Shown: piece by piece, positions 44,813 to 52,606 of the stretch
Layout: the number at the start of each line of letters is the position of its first letter
How positions within the stretch are numbered: position 1 is the stretch's first letter
Assembly: GCF_036227485.1 (NCBI RefSeq)
Contig: NZ_CP109479.1
Coordinates: forward strand, 10,168,001-10,232,000
Origin: Streptomyces sp. NBC_01451
GTDB taxonomy: Bacteria > Actinomycetota > Actinomycetes > Streptomycetales > Streptomycetaceae
Direction: 5' to 3'
Length of the DNA stretch: 64,000 nucleotides
Position numbers and translations under genes: made by a program
Notes under the pieces: generated by a model
Database searches by the model: none
The model's input: only the letters and a program-made list of their open reading frames with translations
Told to the model about the DNA's origin: nothing

Positions 44813-45325
44813 TCATTGGAGGGTCTGGATGACCGCTGCCGCCAAACTGGCGAGGGCGGCCACGGTGGCTGCTGCTAGCAGCCACCGAATCGATTGGGTA
44901 TGGAAGCGGGTGTCACGCTCGGCCCTTGCGCGTTCGGTCACGTAGTCCAGGAGCGCGCGGAGCGTTTCAGCATCCAGTTCCTCGCCCGTCCCATCCTGAG
45001 TGGGCTCGGGGTCGCTGAGCGATGCCGTGTTATGTGCACCGGCTGGTTGGTTCAAGGCAGGGTCTGCACCCCGTGGGCGGCGTCGTGCATAGCGCGCGTG
45101 CAGGGTGAAGGAGTGTTGGGGTCCAGCGTCAGTCGGATAGAAGTCGGCGCTCTGGCGAAACAGGCCGGGAAATCCGTTCAACGCGCAGGTGACAACGTCC
45201 TCAGCTAACCCAAGATCCTTTGAAAGGCCGTTGGGAGAGCGGCTCCGCCATCTCGTGAGGGCCATGTAGGTGATGAGGGCGATCAGCGTGTCCAGTTGAG
45301 CCTCGTAGCGTGCCCTGTCATCCAC
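44813..45325 (-). CDS. Winged-helix-like protein with C-terminal membrane anchor
   Basis: The 170-residue protein from GTG 45325 begins RARYEAQLDTLIALITYMAL, followed by a helix-turn-helix-like stretch (GLSKDLGLAEDVVTCALNGF). A linker and a helix (LRALLDYVTERARAERDTRF) lead to a C-terminal membrane helix (WLLAAATVAALASLAAAVI). No ribosome binding site is obvious. The fold order is that of a tail-anchored regulator or a small effector. I cannot assign it further. Confidence 0.5.
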   Translation of the reverse strand: MDDRARYEAQLDTLIALITYMALTRWRSRSPNGLSKDLGLAEDVVTCALNGFPGLFRQSADFYPTDAGPQHSFTLHARYARRRPRGADPALNQPAGAHNTASLSDPEPTQDGTGEELDAETLRALLDYVTERARAERDTRFHTQSIRWLLAAATVAALASLAAAVIQTLQ

Positions 45326-45474
45326 CCAGGCAGTGTTGCACCCTGTAGCCGGCCTTGGAAGGTGGCCTCTGGCGGGGATGGACACCGGCGCGGCTTGCCC
45401 TCGAAACCCGCCCCCGCCACAGCAGGCTCGAACGCTCAACCCGGCGGGAACGCGACCACTTCGCTCCGAAGTAC

Positions 45475-45683
45475 TCACTTGGCAAGCAGATCCCACATCA
45501 CGTCGAACCATTTCTGCCAGTTATCCACCTTCTCGTAGGTCTGCGAGTGCGGGTCGTCGTCCTTGATGTCGTAGGTGAGCGGGGCGCCGACGCCCAGCAC
45601 GTCGATCGTGTCAGCAACTCGTGCTTGAACACGCTGGGCAGCGCCTTGTCCGCGCAGTAGTCCCCACCCGTTCCCGTGGACAT
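45475..45683 (-). pseudogene. Broken gene, conserved C-terminus
   Basis: In one frame the minus strand reads TGTGGDYCADKALPSVFKHE, then after a frame change ADTIDVLGVGAPLTYDIKDD and YEKVDNWQKWFDVMWDLLAK before a stop. The two parts join naturally at His-Glu-Leu/Ala-Asp. A one-base indel has broken the gene. The parent family is unknown to me. Confidence 0.45.
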
Positions 45684-45729
45684 GGGTCCTCACTCCGTCA
45701 CGGCTCACCTGACCGTTTGTAACGCATGG

Positions 45730-45888
45730 TCAGCCCACACACCAGATCCCGACAAGAGGCCCATCACGCCACCTGTCCTGGTTCGCCGCCCCGAAGGGAC
45801 CTATGGATGCCGGGAGCAGATTCTCGGCGGCGTGGGGCACCTGGGCGCCGATGACGTTCGCCGTCAGGGACAGCATGGCGGCGAACAT
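45730..45888 (-). CDS. Possible 52-residue exported peptide
   Basis: ATG 45888 opens a frame starting MFAAMLSLTANVIGAQVPHA that ends at 45730. The hydrophobic start could be a signal peptide. There is only a weak purine-rich site upstream. It may be a remnant rather than a gene. Confidence 0.25.
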   Translation of the reverse strand: MFAAMLSLTANVIGAQVPHAAENLLPASIGPFGAANQDRWRDGPLVGIWCVG

Positions 45889-46102
45889 GGTGAGGAATCC
45901 TGCACCCCCGCTCCGGCCAAATCCAGAAATAGGGCTGGACCGAATCTCGAACCTGCTTCCGGTAAATGGCTCCACCCACCGCAGACCTTGACAGGAGGAC
46001 AGATCTGGGTAATCTAATCCTTGTTCAATGCGCGCCAAAATAAAGCAGCCAGACTTCACCTGCACACAAACTGCGGCGCACCGCAGTGGCGGTCCGACGC
46101 TC

Positions 46103-46243
46103 TTCCACTCCCCCAGTTTTCCTGGTATTATGGAGGCATGTTGAAACACGGAACTTAGCGCTAGCCGCGCACACCCAGGCGTATTCAGCCCGGAACGAGC
46201 CAAGAGGCTCGCACCGGGTTCCTTTTTGTCCAAAAAAGGGACA
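46103..46243 (+). promoter_or_regulatory. Promoter with attenuator-like leader
   Basis: TTCCAC (46103-46108) and TATTAT (46126-46131) are 17 bases apart. The transcript would begin near 46138 and holds a six-codon frame (MLKHGT) with GGAG just before it. A hairpin follows (GAGCC-AAGA-GGCTC at 46197-46210, enclosed by GGAAC/GTTCC) ending in TTTTT at 46223-46227. A second small inverted repeat TGTCC...GGACA overlaps the T run. This is the layout of a leader-peptide attenuator ahead of the gene at 46278. Confidence 0.5.
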
Positions 46244-46277
46244 TTTATGTAAATTTACAATTGGAGAGTGAGAAATT

Positions 46278-46619
46278 ATGTATAAGGTAAATTTCAGCAA
46301 GAAGTCGGGCAGTGAGAGCCCTGACCAGCAACTTTGTAACTCCGGCAACTGCGGACAAGCCCCGCGGTGGAGGATGTGGGAGTCCAGGGCAGCAGCGGAG
46401 CTTGGACTTGAAGCGGCGCGCATCAACCGCGGAACGACCTGGCTGAAGGTCCTGGCGGTCACAATCGCCCTAGCGGGGAGCCTGCTCACCCTCTCCGCAT
46501 GCTCCAGTGAATTCAATATCAATGTAAACCCGACGACAATCACCATTCGGAGTGAGATTCCACAGAATTCCGAAATTCCAGAAATTGCGACACCGACTGA
46601 AAGGGGTAAGCGGAATTAG
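46278..46619 (+). CDS. Small AT-rich gene for a lipoprotein-like membrane protein
   Basis: The 113-residue product starts at ATG 46278 with GGAG about 11 bases upstream. An N-terminal cytosolic part of about 55 residues contains two Cys. A membrane helix with a lipobox-like end (LAVTIALAGSLLTLSACSS) and an Asn/Thr/Ile-rich tail follow (NINVNPTTITIRSEIPQNSE). Base composition (many AAT, ATT, AAA codons) is unlike the rest of the window, a sign of transfer from a lower-GC source. The attenuator-like leader suggests regulated expression. Function unknown. Confidence 0.55.
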   Translation: MYKVNFSKKSGSESPDQQLCNSGNCGQAPRWRMWESRAAAELGLEAARINRGTTWLKVLAVTIALAGSLLTLSACSSEFNINVNPTTITIRSEIPQNSEIPEIATPTERGKRN

Positions 46620-46643
46620 AAAACCCCCTTTATTTTTCTTGAC

Positions 46644-46668
46644 GTCGAGCTGTGGCTCGACTTTATTT
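46644..46668 (+). terminator. Rho-independent terminator after the AT-rich gene
   Basis: GTCGAGC-TGTG-GCTCGAC followed directly by TTTATTTA, 25 bases after the stop codon of the small membrane gene. Confidence 0.7.
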
Positions 46669-46724
46669 ATGCCTTTTTCTGGCAGGGGTGAATATTTTCT
46701 ATACGGAATTTCAGGTCAGTCTTT

Positions 46725-46756
46725 GTGGGGTAGCAGCACACAAGCCGCTACCCCAC
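46725..46756. terminator. Perfect 10-bp hairpin
   Basis: GTGGGGTAGC and its exact complement GCTACCCCAC flank a 12-base loop. No T run follows on either strand. It lies just beyond the end of the HNH remnant on the minus strand. Confidence 0.5.
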
Positions 46757-46764
46757 AGGACTGT

Positions 46765-46986
46765 TCAGCGTGCGTGGACGACCTCGATCGGGCTGTTCGG
46801 ACAGTTGGTGAGGATGTCTGCGAGAGCCGTCTACTCGACCGGGTCGGCGCTCAGCCTCCAGCGGGTCTTGATGGCGATCCGATCAGTGGCGTACGCGCAC
46901 CGGTAGCCGGCTGCCGGTGGCTGCCAGGTGGCGGGTTCCTGGTCACTCTTGCTGCGGTTGCTGACCTGAGCCGACCACGGGCGGGA
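46765..46986 (-). pseudogene. C-terminal remnant of a secreted HNH nuclease
   Basis: The minus strand encodes SNRSKSDQEPATWQPPAAGY and YATDRIAIKTRWRLSADPVE, then an in-frame TAG (46831-46833), then TALADILTNCPNSPIEVVHA to a natural stop. This is the C-terminal third of the same family as the gene at 48225-48953 (which has SNRSKGDQGPDEWQPPSKTY). The catalytic HNH part is missing. Confidence 0.65.
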
Positions 46987-47143
46987 GTGGGAGTTCACCG
47001 GCCTCGAACCCGGTGGCAGGACGGTGACAATCGGGACGGATCCGTAGCGGACGTACAGGGCAACCGTCACGGGTGGTGGTGGGTCGTACGGGGGGCAAGG
47101 GCGCAAGCCCGCGCATTCGACCGGGGAACCAATGGGGGAGACC

Positions 47144-47761
47144 ATGCAGATCCGTACCCGAGGCATCCGTACCACCGTGGCCGCGCTGGCGGCCGTGGCC
47201 GGTGTCGCCGCAGCCGCTGTCCCGGCCGCCGCCACCACGCCGGCCTCCGACACGCCCCGGTTCCTGGAGCCGGCCGACCTGCCGCCCTACCCGTCCTCGC
47301 CGTGGTACGCCGGAGCGGTCACGGCCGGCCAGCCCGACCCGCTGCCGATGTGCGTGGGCGACGCGCTGCCGTCCACCACCACGCACCGGGAGTACTGGAC
47401 GGAGTACGACACCAACGCCCAGCAGCTCACGGTCGAGGGGCGCAGCGAACAGTGGGCGAAGGACTTCGCGGCGCTGCTGCGCAAGGACCTGGCCGGCTGC
47501 GCGAAGAAGCTCATGCAGCAGGACCCGGACATCACGGCGACGCAGAAGTACTACGGCCGGCTGAACGTCGAGGAGGGCGCCGACGTCTACGGCATCCACA
47601 CAGCCTCCGCCTGGGGCTCCTCCGACATCGGCCTCTTCTCGGTCGGCCGCGACGGCGCCACCGTGACGGTCGTCCGGTGGGGCCGGATGGGCACCTTCCA
47701 GCACGCCCAGGTGGCCGACTTCAAGGCCACGACCGTCACGGCGGTGAACAAGCTGTACTGA
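47144..47761 (+). CDS. Secreted protein of unknown function
   Basis: ATG 47144 is preceded by GGGGGAG; an in-frame ATG four codons earlier lies within that site. The 205-residue product has a signal peptide (TTVAALAAVAGVAAAAVPAAA) and a mature domain with two Cys (CVGDALP, GCAKKLMQQ) that may form a disulfide. It ends VRWGRMGTFQHAQVADFKAT, a mixed alpha/beta domain. Similar exported proteins are common in Streptomyces without assigned roles. A tandem CTCGAACGGCG repeat follows the stop codon. Confidence 0.7.
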   Translation: MQIRTRGIRTTVAALAAVAGVAAAAVPAAATTPASDTPRFLEPADLPPYPSSPWYAGAVTAGQPDPLPMCVGDALPSTTTHREYWTEYDTNAQQLTVEGRSEQWAKDFAALLRKDLAGCAKKLMQQDPDITATQKYYGRLNVEEGADVYGIHTASAWGSSDIGLFSVGRDGATVTVVRWGRMGTFQHAQVADFKATTVTAVNKLY

Positions 47762-48224
47762 GCTTTCTTTTTCTTCCGGTCTCGAACGGCGTCTCGAACG
47801 GCGTCTCGAACTGAGTCCTCACCTGGGAGTTCGCCGGACGTGGGGGCGGCCTTCGTCTGATCATGTGCTCCGACCAAGGTGCACGTGACCCCGACGAAGG
47901 CCGTGAGGTGAGTCTGCTGCCTGATGTTGCCCGTAGGGAAGCGGTCGCGGAAGCGTCACGCTTCCCTACGTTGTTCTGCGGGACGTGGTGAGCCCCTCGT
48001 ATGGTTGACCCGCCCAGGGGCGTCGGGTGTGGCTTTCACGCTTCTGCCACTTGTGGCTTGCCCGGATTGGCCGCCCCTCTTCTCACGGATGTACGGCTCA
48101 CCCGACCGTCAGCCACCACCGCTCACCTCGTAGGGGTGAGCGGTGCGCTGCAGTGACCGGGCGGGTGGTACTGGGCGGGTACGCTGCGGCCCGTATGGTC
48201 CCCGGCGGGAGGAATCAACAGGTC
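47762..48224. other. Intergenic region with two hairpins
   Basis: About 460 bases without a gene. It contains three tandem copies of TCTCGAACGGCG-like sequence (47780-47815). A stem of 11 bp lies at 47932-47942 with 47960-47970 (CGTAGGGAAGC), whose loop region contains a second palindrome GGAAGCGTCACGCTTCC. A third hairpin lies at 48117-48145. Confidence 0.55.
48117..48145. terminator. 11-bp hairpin upstream of the HNH gene
   Basis: CACCGCTCACC and GGTGAGCGGTG pair perfectly around a seven-base loop. It may end the transcript of the secreted-protein gene; no T run is present, as is common in Streptomyces. Confidence 0.5.
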
Positions 48225-48953
48225 ATGGGGCGTCAGCAGTACTGGTGGGGGCGGGGCTTGGCGGCCGTGACCGTATTCGCGGTGGCCGGCTGCACGGCCA
48301 TCGACGATCCGGCGGCACCTCAGCCGAGCGACGCCAAACCGTCGGCCTCGGCCTCGGCCGGGGCACCGGGCGGCGAGGCCGGCACGGGCACGTTGCCGGG
48401 CGTGCCGTCGGCTGAACAAACCCGTACCGAGTTGGCCGGGCTGAAGGTGGCGCCGAACGGCTCGATGTCTGGTTACAGCCGCGCCAAGTTCCCCCACTGG
48501 GCCTCGCAGGGGGAGTCCTGCGACACCCGCGAGACAGTGCTGGAACGCGACGGCGCGGACGTCAAGCGGGACGGCGAATGCCGGGCGGTGTCCGGCCGGT
48601 GGGTGAGCGTGTACGACGACAAGGCGTTCACGGACGCCTCGGATCTCGACATCGACCACATGGTGCCGCTGGCGAACGCCTGACGCTGCCCGCCAGTCGG
48701 CGCCAACACGCGGACGCAGGAGAAGCGGAAGGCGTTCGCGAACGATCTGACGCACTCGCAGCTGCTGGCCGTCTCCGCCGCCTCGAACCGGTCGAAGGGC
48801 GACCAGGGCCCGGACGAGTGGCAGCCGCCGTCCAAAACGTACTGGTGCACCTACGCCCGCGCCTGGGTGTCGGTGAAGTCCACCTACGGACTGTCGGTGA
48901 CCGAGAACGAGAAGACCACGATCACCGACATGCTGGGTACCTGCTCCTCATGA
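48225..48953 (+). pseudogene. Secreted HNH nuclease lipoprotein interrupted by one stop codon
   Basis: The frame starts at ATG 48225 with a lipoprotein signal (AAVTVFAVAGC) and reaches the catalytic motif LDIDHMVPLANA. A TGA at 48681-48683 then stands where relatives have Trp. The same frame continues as KRKAFANDLTHSQLLAVSAA, SNRSKGDQGPDEWQPPSKTY and ITDMLGTCSS to a natural stop at 48951. The stretch right after the TGA (RCPPVGANTRTQE) is poorly conserved. The family degrades nucleic acid outside the cell. The truncated product lacks the second half of the HNH site, so it is probably inactive unless the stop is read through. Confidence 0.75.
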
Positions 48954-49234
48954 GCGCACACCCCTCACCGCCGGAGCAGATCGTCAGCAAGGTGAAGGCC
49001 GGTCCCGGCGGTGCGATGACGGACGAGGTCGGTGTCATCACCGGCGACCTCACCATCACCACCCGCCTCCTTGACGACGGACGCGCCCACATCGCCATCC
49101 AGTACACGGACGCAGACGAGTGGTACACCCTCACAGGCAGCCCCGTCCCCGCGCCGCCGCAGAGCCTGGCTGCTCTCCACGAACAGATCCTGGAACGGGT
49201 CCGCCACGGCGGCAGCGCCGAAGCCCCGCGCTGA
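48950..49234 (+). CDS. Small conserved-type protein, coupled to the HNH gene
   Basis: The 94-residue product starts at ATG 48950, overlapping the HNH stop (ATGA). It reads VKAGPGGAMTDEVGVITGDL and ITTRLLDDGRAHIAIQYTDA, then EWYTLTGSPVP, a small beta-rich domain followed by a helix. No signal peptide or nuclease motif is visible. Its place directly behind a nuclease gene would suit an immunity or accessory protein, which is inference only. Confidence 0.6.
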   Translation: MSAHPSPPEQIVSKVKAGPGGAMTDEVGVITGDLTITTRLLDDGRAHIAIQYTDADEWYTLTGSPVPAPPQSLAALHEQILERVRHGGSAEAPR

Positions 49235-49382
49235 TCCTGTGGCACGTGTGGTTCTTCTCTTTCCGTGGGACTCCGGTCCGGCGACAGCGGGCCGGTTTGA
49301 GGCCTTCCTGGGGACGGAGAGCCGGCCGCATACGCTAAACTTGATCTTGAGCTGGTCGCCGCAACTTAGGATGGCTGGTTGC

Positions 49383-49452
49383 GCGTTGGTGGTCCAAGGC
49401 AAGACGCCCCGCTTCCTGCGGGGAAATGCAGGTGCAAGGCCTGCCCGGCGCT
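49383..49452 (+). tRNA. tRNA-Gly(UCC)-like RNA, copy 1
   Basis: All four arms can be drawn. Acceptor GCGTTGG pairs with CCGGCGC (two G-U pairs). The D-arm is GTC/GAC with GG in the loop. The anticodon stem CCCCG/CGGGG has loop CTTCCTG, so the anticodon is TCC. There is a four-base variable loop, and the T-arm is GCAGG/CCTGC with loop TGCAAGG. G1-C72, C2-G71, G3-C70, U73 and C35-C36 are known bacterial tRNA-Gly identity elements. Odd points: T-loop TGCAA instead of TTCRA, U37 instead of a purine, a three-pair D stem, and CGA instead of CCA after the discriminator. It may be a special or decayed tRNA. A second copy lies at 61429. Confidence 0.6.
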
Positions 49453-49460
49453 CGATATAT

Positions 49461-49489
49461 GGGGCCCGTCCGTACACCGGACGGGCCCC
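49461..49489 (+). terminator. 12-bp hairpin after tRNA-like RNA, copy 1
   Basis: GGGGCCCGTCCG pairs perfectly with CGGACGGGCCCC around TACAC. In copy 2 the outer four pairs are A-T instead of G-C, so both strands changed together. Confidence 0.75.
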
Positions 49490-49580
49490 GTTCGTTGCCC
49501 GGCGGGAGAACCCGGGCGGCTGCGATTTCCCTGTTCCGGCGTGCGATGCGCTCGGGGGTGTGGCACCGTGGCGGTCAGTA

Positions 49581-49613
49581 CGGCCCGCCGTTTTCCCCCG
49601 AAACGGCGGGCCG
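49581..49613. terminator. 13-bp C-loop hairpin, copy 1
   Basis: CGGCCCGCCGTTT and AAACGGCGGGCCG pair perfectly with loop TCCCCCG. Related hairpins with a C-run loop occur at 59386-59418 and 61627-61659. They may be terminators or parts of one RNA. Confidence 0.65.
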
Positions 49614-50153
49614 TTCGCGTTCTGCAGGCCCGGCCAGGTGCCGCTCCGTCAGACGTTGCGTATCAGGACCGGCCGCGGGCGACGGACGGGCGGGGGTGGC
49701 CGGTAGCCGGGCAGGGAGGCGAGATGCTCGCAGACTCCGCCGTACTGGGGAAACGCAACCCCCCAGCAGCGACCCGTTCCCGCTGACTGAAGAGGAGGAA
49801 GGAAGAGGACCGCGCACACAAAGAGCACGAGCGTTCCCTCCGCTCTCATACCCAGAGCCACGAGCCGGCCCGGCAGGCGAGTTGACGTGCAGACAGAGAC
49901 GCTGGTGAGGCTGGTCAGTGAGCTGGGTAGCGCCGTCATCGGTGCCGGAGAAGCCCTGCTGCTGGCTGTAACCGGCTGTCCGGGTACGCGGCGGAGGCCA
50001 ACCGCTTCGGCCGAGACTATGGCGTTGAGCACCGTCCCAGGACGATCGGCCACCAGGTAGTCCACATTCGGTCACCTGGCACGCGCAGACCCCGACCTCC
50101 ATGTGACTCACTTCACTTTTCGCGCGAGTGGTCTCCGCAGGCTCTAGGTAGGT
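49614..50153. other. Intergenic region
   Basis: About 540 bases. A small frame on each strand is present but without motifs or ribosome binding sites. No repeat or RNA structure stands out after the C-loop hairpin. Confidence 0.4.
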
Positions 50154-50414
50154 ATGACGGAAAGCCACCCGCAGCTCCCCGAGCAGCCGGATCCGGTTCC
50201 CGAACCGACCGCAGGCTCGGGACACAGCGAAACAGCCAGCTTGGTGTTGTTGATCAACACCGTTCTGGGAGGTCTCGGGACTCTGTACGTGACCACCAAT
50301 TCAGTGGCAGTCACGCTCACTTCGGCTTTACTGGTCCTGCTGATTGTCGTCGTGAAGCGCAGGAACGGGTGCGATTCGCGTCCGGGCCGGAGAGGCGATC
50401 GGAGTGGACAGTGA
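50154..50414 (+). CDS. Small membrane protein upstream of a sigma factor
   Basis: The 86-residue frame starts at ATG 50154 with AGGTAGG nearby. After a Pro/Glu-rich N-terminus there are two hydrophobic segments (SLVLLINTVLGGLGTLYV and VAVTLTSALLVLLIVVV) and a basic tail. Its end overlaps the GTG of the sigma-factor gene by 11 bp, so they are co-translated. A membrane regulator of the sigma factor is possible. Confidence 0.55.
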   Translation: MTESHPQLPEQPDPVPEPTAGSGHSETASLVLLINTVLGGLGTLYVTTNSVAVTLTSALLVLLIVVVKRRNGCDSRPGRRGDRSGQ

Positions 50415-50886
50415 GTCCGACGGTTTCACGGCGTTCTTCGAGAGTCACTATCCCCGGGTGATCGCCATGCTGGTCGCCCACCGCGGTTTCGCCGAGGTCA
50501 TCGCGCAAGACGCTGCTGCCGAGGCTATGACCAGGCTGGTCCAGCACTGGGGGAAGGTGCAGGCCCCTCAGGCATGGGTCCGAACCGTCGCGTTCCGGGT
50601 GGCTTGCCAACTGGCGGGGAATCAGCAGGCCGGGCTGTCGGAGAGGGAACTCGTTGACCGCGGGTCGACGCAGGACCTGGTCGCGGCGGAGCTCGCTCTG
50701 GTCGCAGGAACCGCAATCGCGGCTCTGCCCCGAAGGCAGCAGGAAGTCATGACGCTGACACTGGTTGACATGACTCCTTCGGAGATCGCCGAAGTCCTGG
50801 GGTGCACCCCGGCGCAGGCGAGGGCCAACCTCGCCCACGCGCGCCGGACCCTGAGAAGCGCGATCCGGATGGACAGGGAGGCATGA
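50404..50886 (+). CDS. Sigma-70-like (ECF-type) factor
   Basis: The 160-residue protein from GTG 50404 has a region 2 (FTAFFESHYPRVIAMLVAHR, then DAAAEAMTRLVQHWGKVQAP with AWVRTVAFR). Region 4 has the helix-turn-helix LPRRQQEVMTLTLVDMTPSE and IAEVLGCTPAQARANLAHAR. This is the ECF-type layout, binding core RNA polymerase and a dedicated promoter. No classic anti-sigma gene is present. A small membrane protein precedes it and a DUF742-type protein follows with its start just past the stop. Confidence 0.8.
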   Translation: MDSESDGFTAFFESHYPRVIAMLVAHRGFAEVIAQDAAAEAMTRLVQHWGKVQAPQAWVRTVAFRVACQLAGNQQAGLSERELVDRGSTQDLVAAELALVAGTAIAALPRRQQEVMTLTLVDMTPSEIAEVLGCTPAQARANLAHARRTLRSAIRMDREA

Positions 50887-50888
50887 AG

Positions 50889-51563
50889 ATGGATCCGACA
50901 CCCATCGGCGCGTCCAAGCCGGCCGATCAGGATGCCGCCTACGACCGGCTCGTCGAACAGTATTCCGCACCGGAGACCCTTTCGGCTGCGCTCGAACGGG
51001 TCACCGCCGAAGCTCGCCGACGGGCCGAAGCCGAGGAAGCGGCAGCGGGCCGGCCATCTGCATTCCCTGCCGAGGACACTGCGGATGCGGGCCGTGAGAC
51101 GAACCGGCGTCTTCACCGGCACGGCGACCGCCCTCGCCTGCAGAACCTGCGAGGCGGTGGATCAGCTGGTACCGACGTGTACCCCGCCCGTTCCGGTGCG
51201 GCAGCAGTCGTGGGAGCAGTAGACGAACAACGTTCGCTCGCGCCATCCGTGATGACCGGCGGACGTACCCGGCCGCGCTACCTCCTGGCCATCGAGGCGC
51301 TCGTCTCCACCGCTGCTGAACCTCACCAGTGGGCGGGGATGCTGCCTGAACACCAGAGGATCTGCCGACTGTGCCAGGAGATCAGGTCGGTCGCTGAGAT
51401 CGCGGCGCTCACCGATGTGCCTCTTGGAGTTGCCCGCATCCTTGTAGCTGATCTTGCGGAAGCAGGAATCGTCGATGTTCACCAGCCGCAGGCCGCCGAG
51501 GCCGGTAGCGCCCCTGCCGTAAGTCTGCTCGAACGGGCTCTCAGCGGGCTCCGCAAGCTTTAG
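50889..51563 (+). CDS. DUF742-type protein with unusual N-terminal half
   Basis: ATG 50889 has GGGAGG seven bases upstream. The C-terminal ~110 residues (TRPRYLLAIEALVSTAAEPH, LPEHQRICRLCQEIRSVAEI, LLERALSGLRKL) match DUF742, the winged-helix CvnC-type protein of Streptomyces conservons. In a conservon it would stand between a histidine-kinase-like gene, a roadblock protein and a small GTPase; none is here. The N-terminus has a short helix (YDRLVEQYSAPETLSAALER) and then an Arg/Gly-rich stretch (~residues 65-115) that looks out of frame, so the gene may be a fusion or carry two compensating shifts. Its link to the sigma factor suggests a regulatory partner role. Confidence 0.6.
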   Translation: MDPTPIGASKPADQDAAYDRLVEQYSAPETLSAALERVTAEARRRAEAEEAAAGRPSAFPAEDTADAGRETNRRLHRHGDRPRLQNLRGGGSAGTDVYPARSGAAAVVGAVDEQRSLAPSVMTGGRTRPRYLLAIEALVSTAAEPHQWAGMLPEHQRICRLCQEIRSVAEIAALTDVPLGVARILVADLAEAGIVDVHQPQAAEAGSAPAVSLLERALSGLRKL

Positions 51564-52025
51564 TCGGCCAACAGGTGCAGTCCGAGGCAGCCGCGCGGCT
51601 GCCTGTCGCCTGGTGCTGAGGAGGCAGCGCCGGGCGGTGACCAGGGCGTGCCAACGTTCGCGGGCGGCCGACTCGCCGTCGGCCCAACGGGCGTCGGCCT
51701 GCTGCTCCGAACGGCGGCGAAGTGTCCGGGGTTGACCTGGCCCGGGTCGCGTTGATCAGATCGGTCGGCGCCGTGGTGAGGGGAGGGACTGCTCCCCAGC
51801 CGGTAGCTCCGCCCCAACCCCGGCCACGCTTGAGTAGGCAGCAGGGCGCCTCCCTGCTGATGGCCAAGTCCCGGCATAAGAAGCCGGAGTCAGAGATCGC
51901 CTCAGGGGACGGCTTGAAGTAGCGCGGACGTTCAGCTGACCAGCCTGCTTGCCCCCCGGCGACGCGCGCTGCTGACCCTGCTGTGCATGAAGCCAGCTTG
52001 CGGCTGTACGCTTGCTTTTCGACGC
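51564..52025. other. Intergenic region
   Basis: About 460 bases before the 13-bp repeat array. Frames on either strand have no domains. I see nothing else of note here. Confidence 0.4.
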
Positions 52026-52088
52026 AATCCTTGGATGCTATCCTTGGATTTATATCTTGGCTTCAATCCAAGGATTGCTACCTTGGCT
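52026..52088. repeat. Five 13-bp phased repeats (ATCCTTGGAT core)
   Basis: The core TTGG (or AAGG) starts at 52031, 52044, 52057, 52070 and 52083, always 13 bases apart. Copies 1 and 2 are ATCCTTGGAT, copy 4 is ATCCAAGGAT, and copies 3 and 5 are degenerate. The array ends three bases before the ATG at 52091. Iteron-like spacing and position suggest an operator or replication-type protein-binding array. Confidence 0.75.
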
Positions 52089-52090
52089 TT

Positions 52091-52606
52091 ATGTCAAGCA
52101 ATGAGAAGCCTCGTCTCATCCCGACCGGCAAGTGCTGGTGCGGCTGCGGGAAGGACGTCGGCCTAGGCAAGTTCTTCGCCGCCGGCCACGACAAGATCGC
52201 CGAAGCCGCGCTCATGGCCCTCAAGTACGACGGGTCCGTCGCTCAACTGCTCCACGCCCACGGCTTCGGCTCGCACCATTCCGTCCGCTACGCCGCCGTC
52301 ACCGATCCGGACTGCTCGTGGGAGAAGTGCGCCGACTGTAACTACAGCGGCGCCCCTGCCAGCATCGCCAACCACCGCAAGAAGGATCATCCCGACCGGC
52401 ATGTCCTCGCCCAGGCGATTCGCGCCCTCGGTGGCACCTGGGATCCGCAGCGCGCCATCCAGGCTCTGGGCGACCACGGTCACGCGTGGGAAGACCAACA
52501 GGCAGCGGAGAAAAGGGTCCGGCAGATCCTGCGCGACCTGTGCGCAGACGGGCTCATCATCAAAACCGACCATCAACGGGCTGTCTACGACCTCGTTCAG
52601 GAGTAG
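52091..52606 (+). CDS. Cys/His-rich putative DNA-binding protein behind the repeat array
   Basis: The 171-residue product starts at ATG 52091. The N-terminus KCWCGCGKDVGLGKFFAAGH has a short zinc-knuckle motif. A second cluster CSWEKCADCNYSGAPASIAN with HRKKDHPDRH forms a C2H2-like finger. The C-terminal helices (AEKRVRQILRDLCADGLIIK) look like a winged helix. Similar proteins are common in Streptomyces. The 13-bp repeats lie exactly over the start region, so autoregulation is likely. Confidence 0.6.
   Translation: MSSNEKPRLIPTGKCWCGCGKDVGLGKFFAAGHDKIAEAALMALKYDGSVAQLLHAHGFGSHHSVRYAAVTDPDCSWEKCADCNYSGAPASIANHRKKDHPDRHVLAQAIRALGGTWDPQRAIQALGDHGHAWEDQQAAEKRVRQILRDLCADGLIIKTDHQRAVYDLVQE

Noticed and set aside
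47932..47970. Hairpin considered as a transposon end
   Set aside because: No matching inverted copy or target duplication was found nearby; left as an unexplained stem-loop.
52026..52088. Possible CRISPR or terminator at the 13-bp repeats
   Set aside because: Units are too short, have no spacers and lie directly over a start codon; a protein-binding array fits better.
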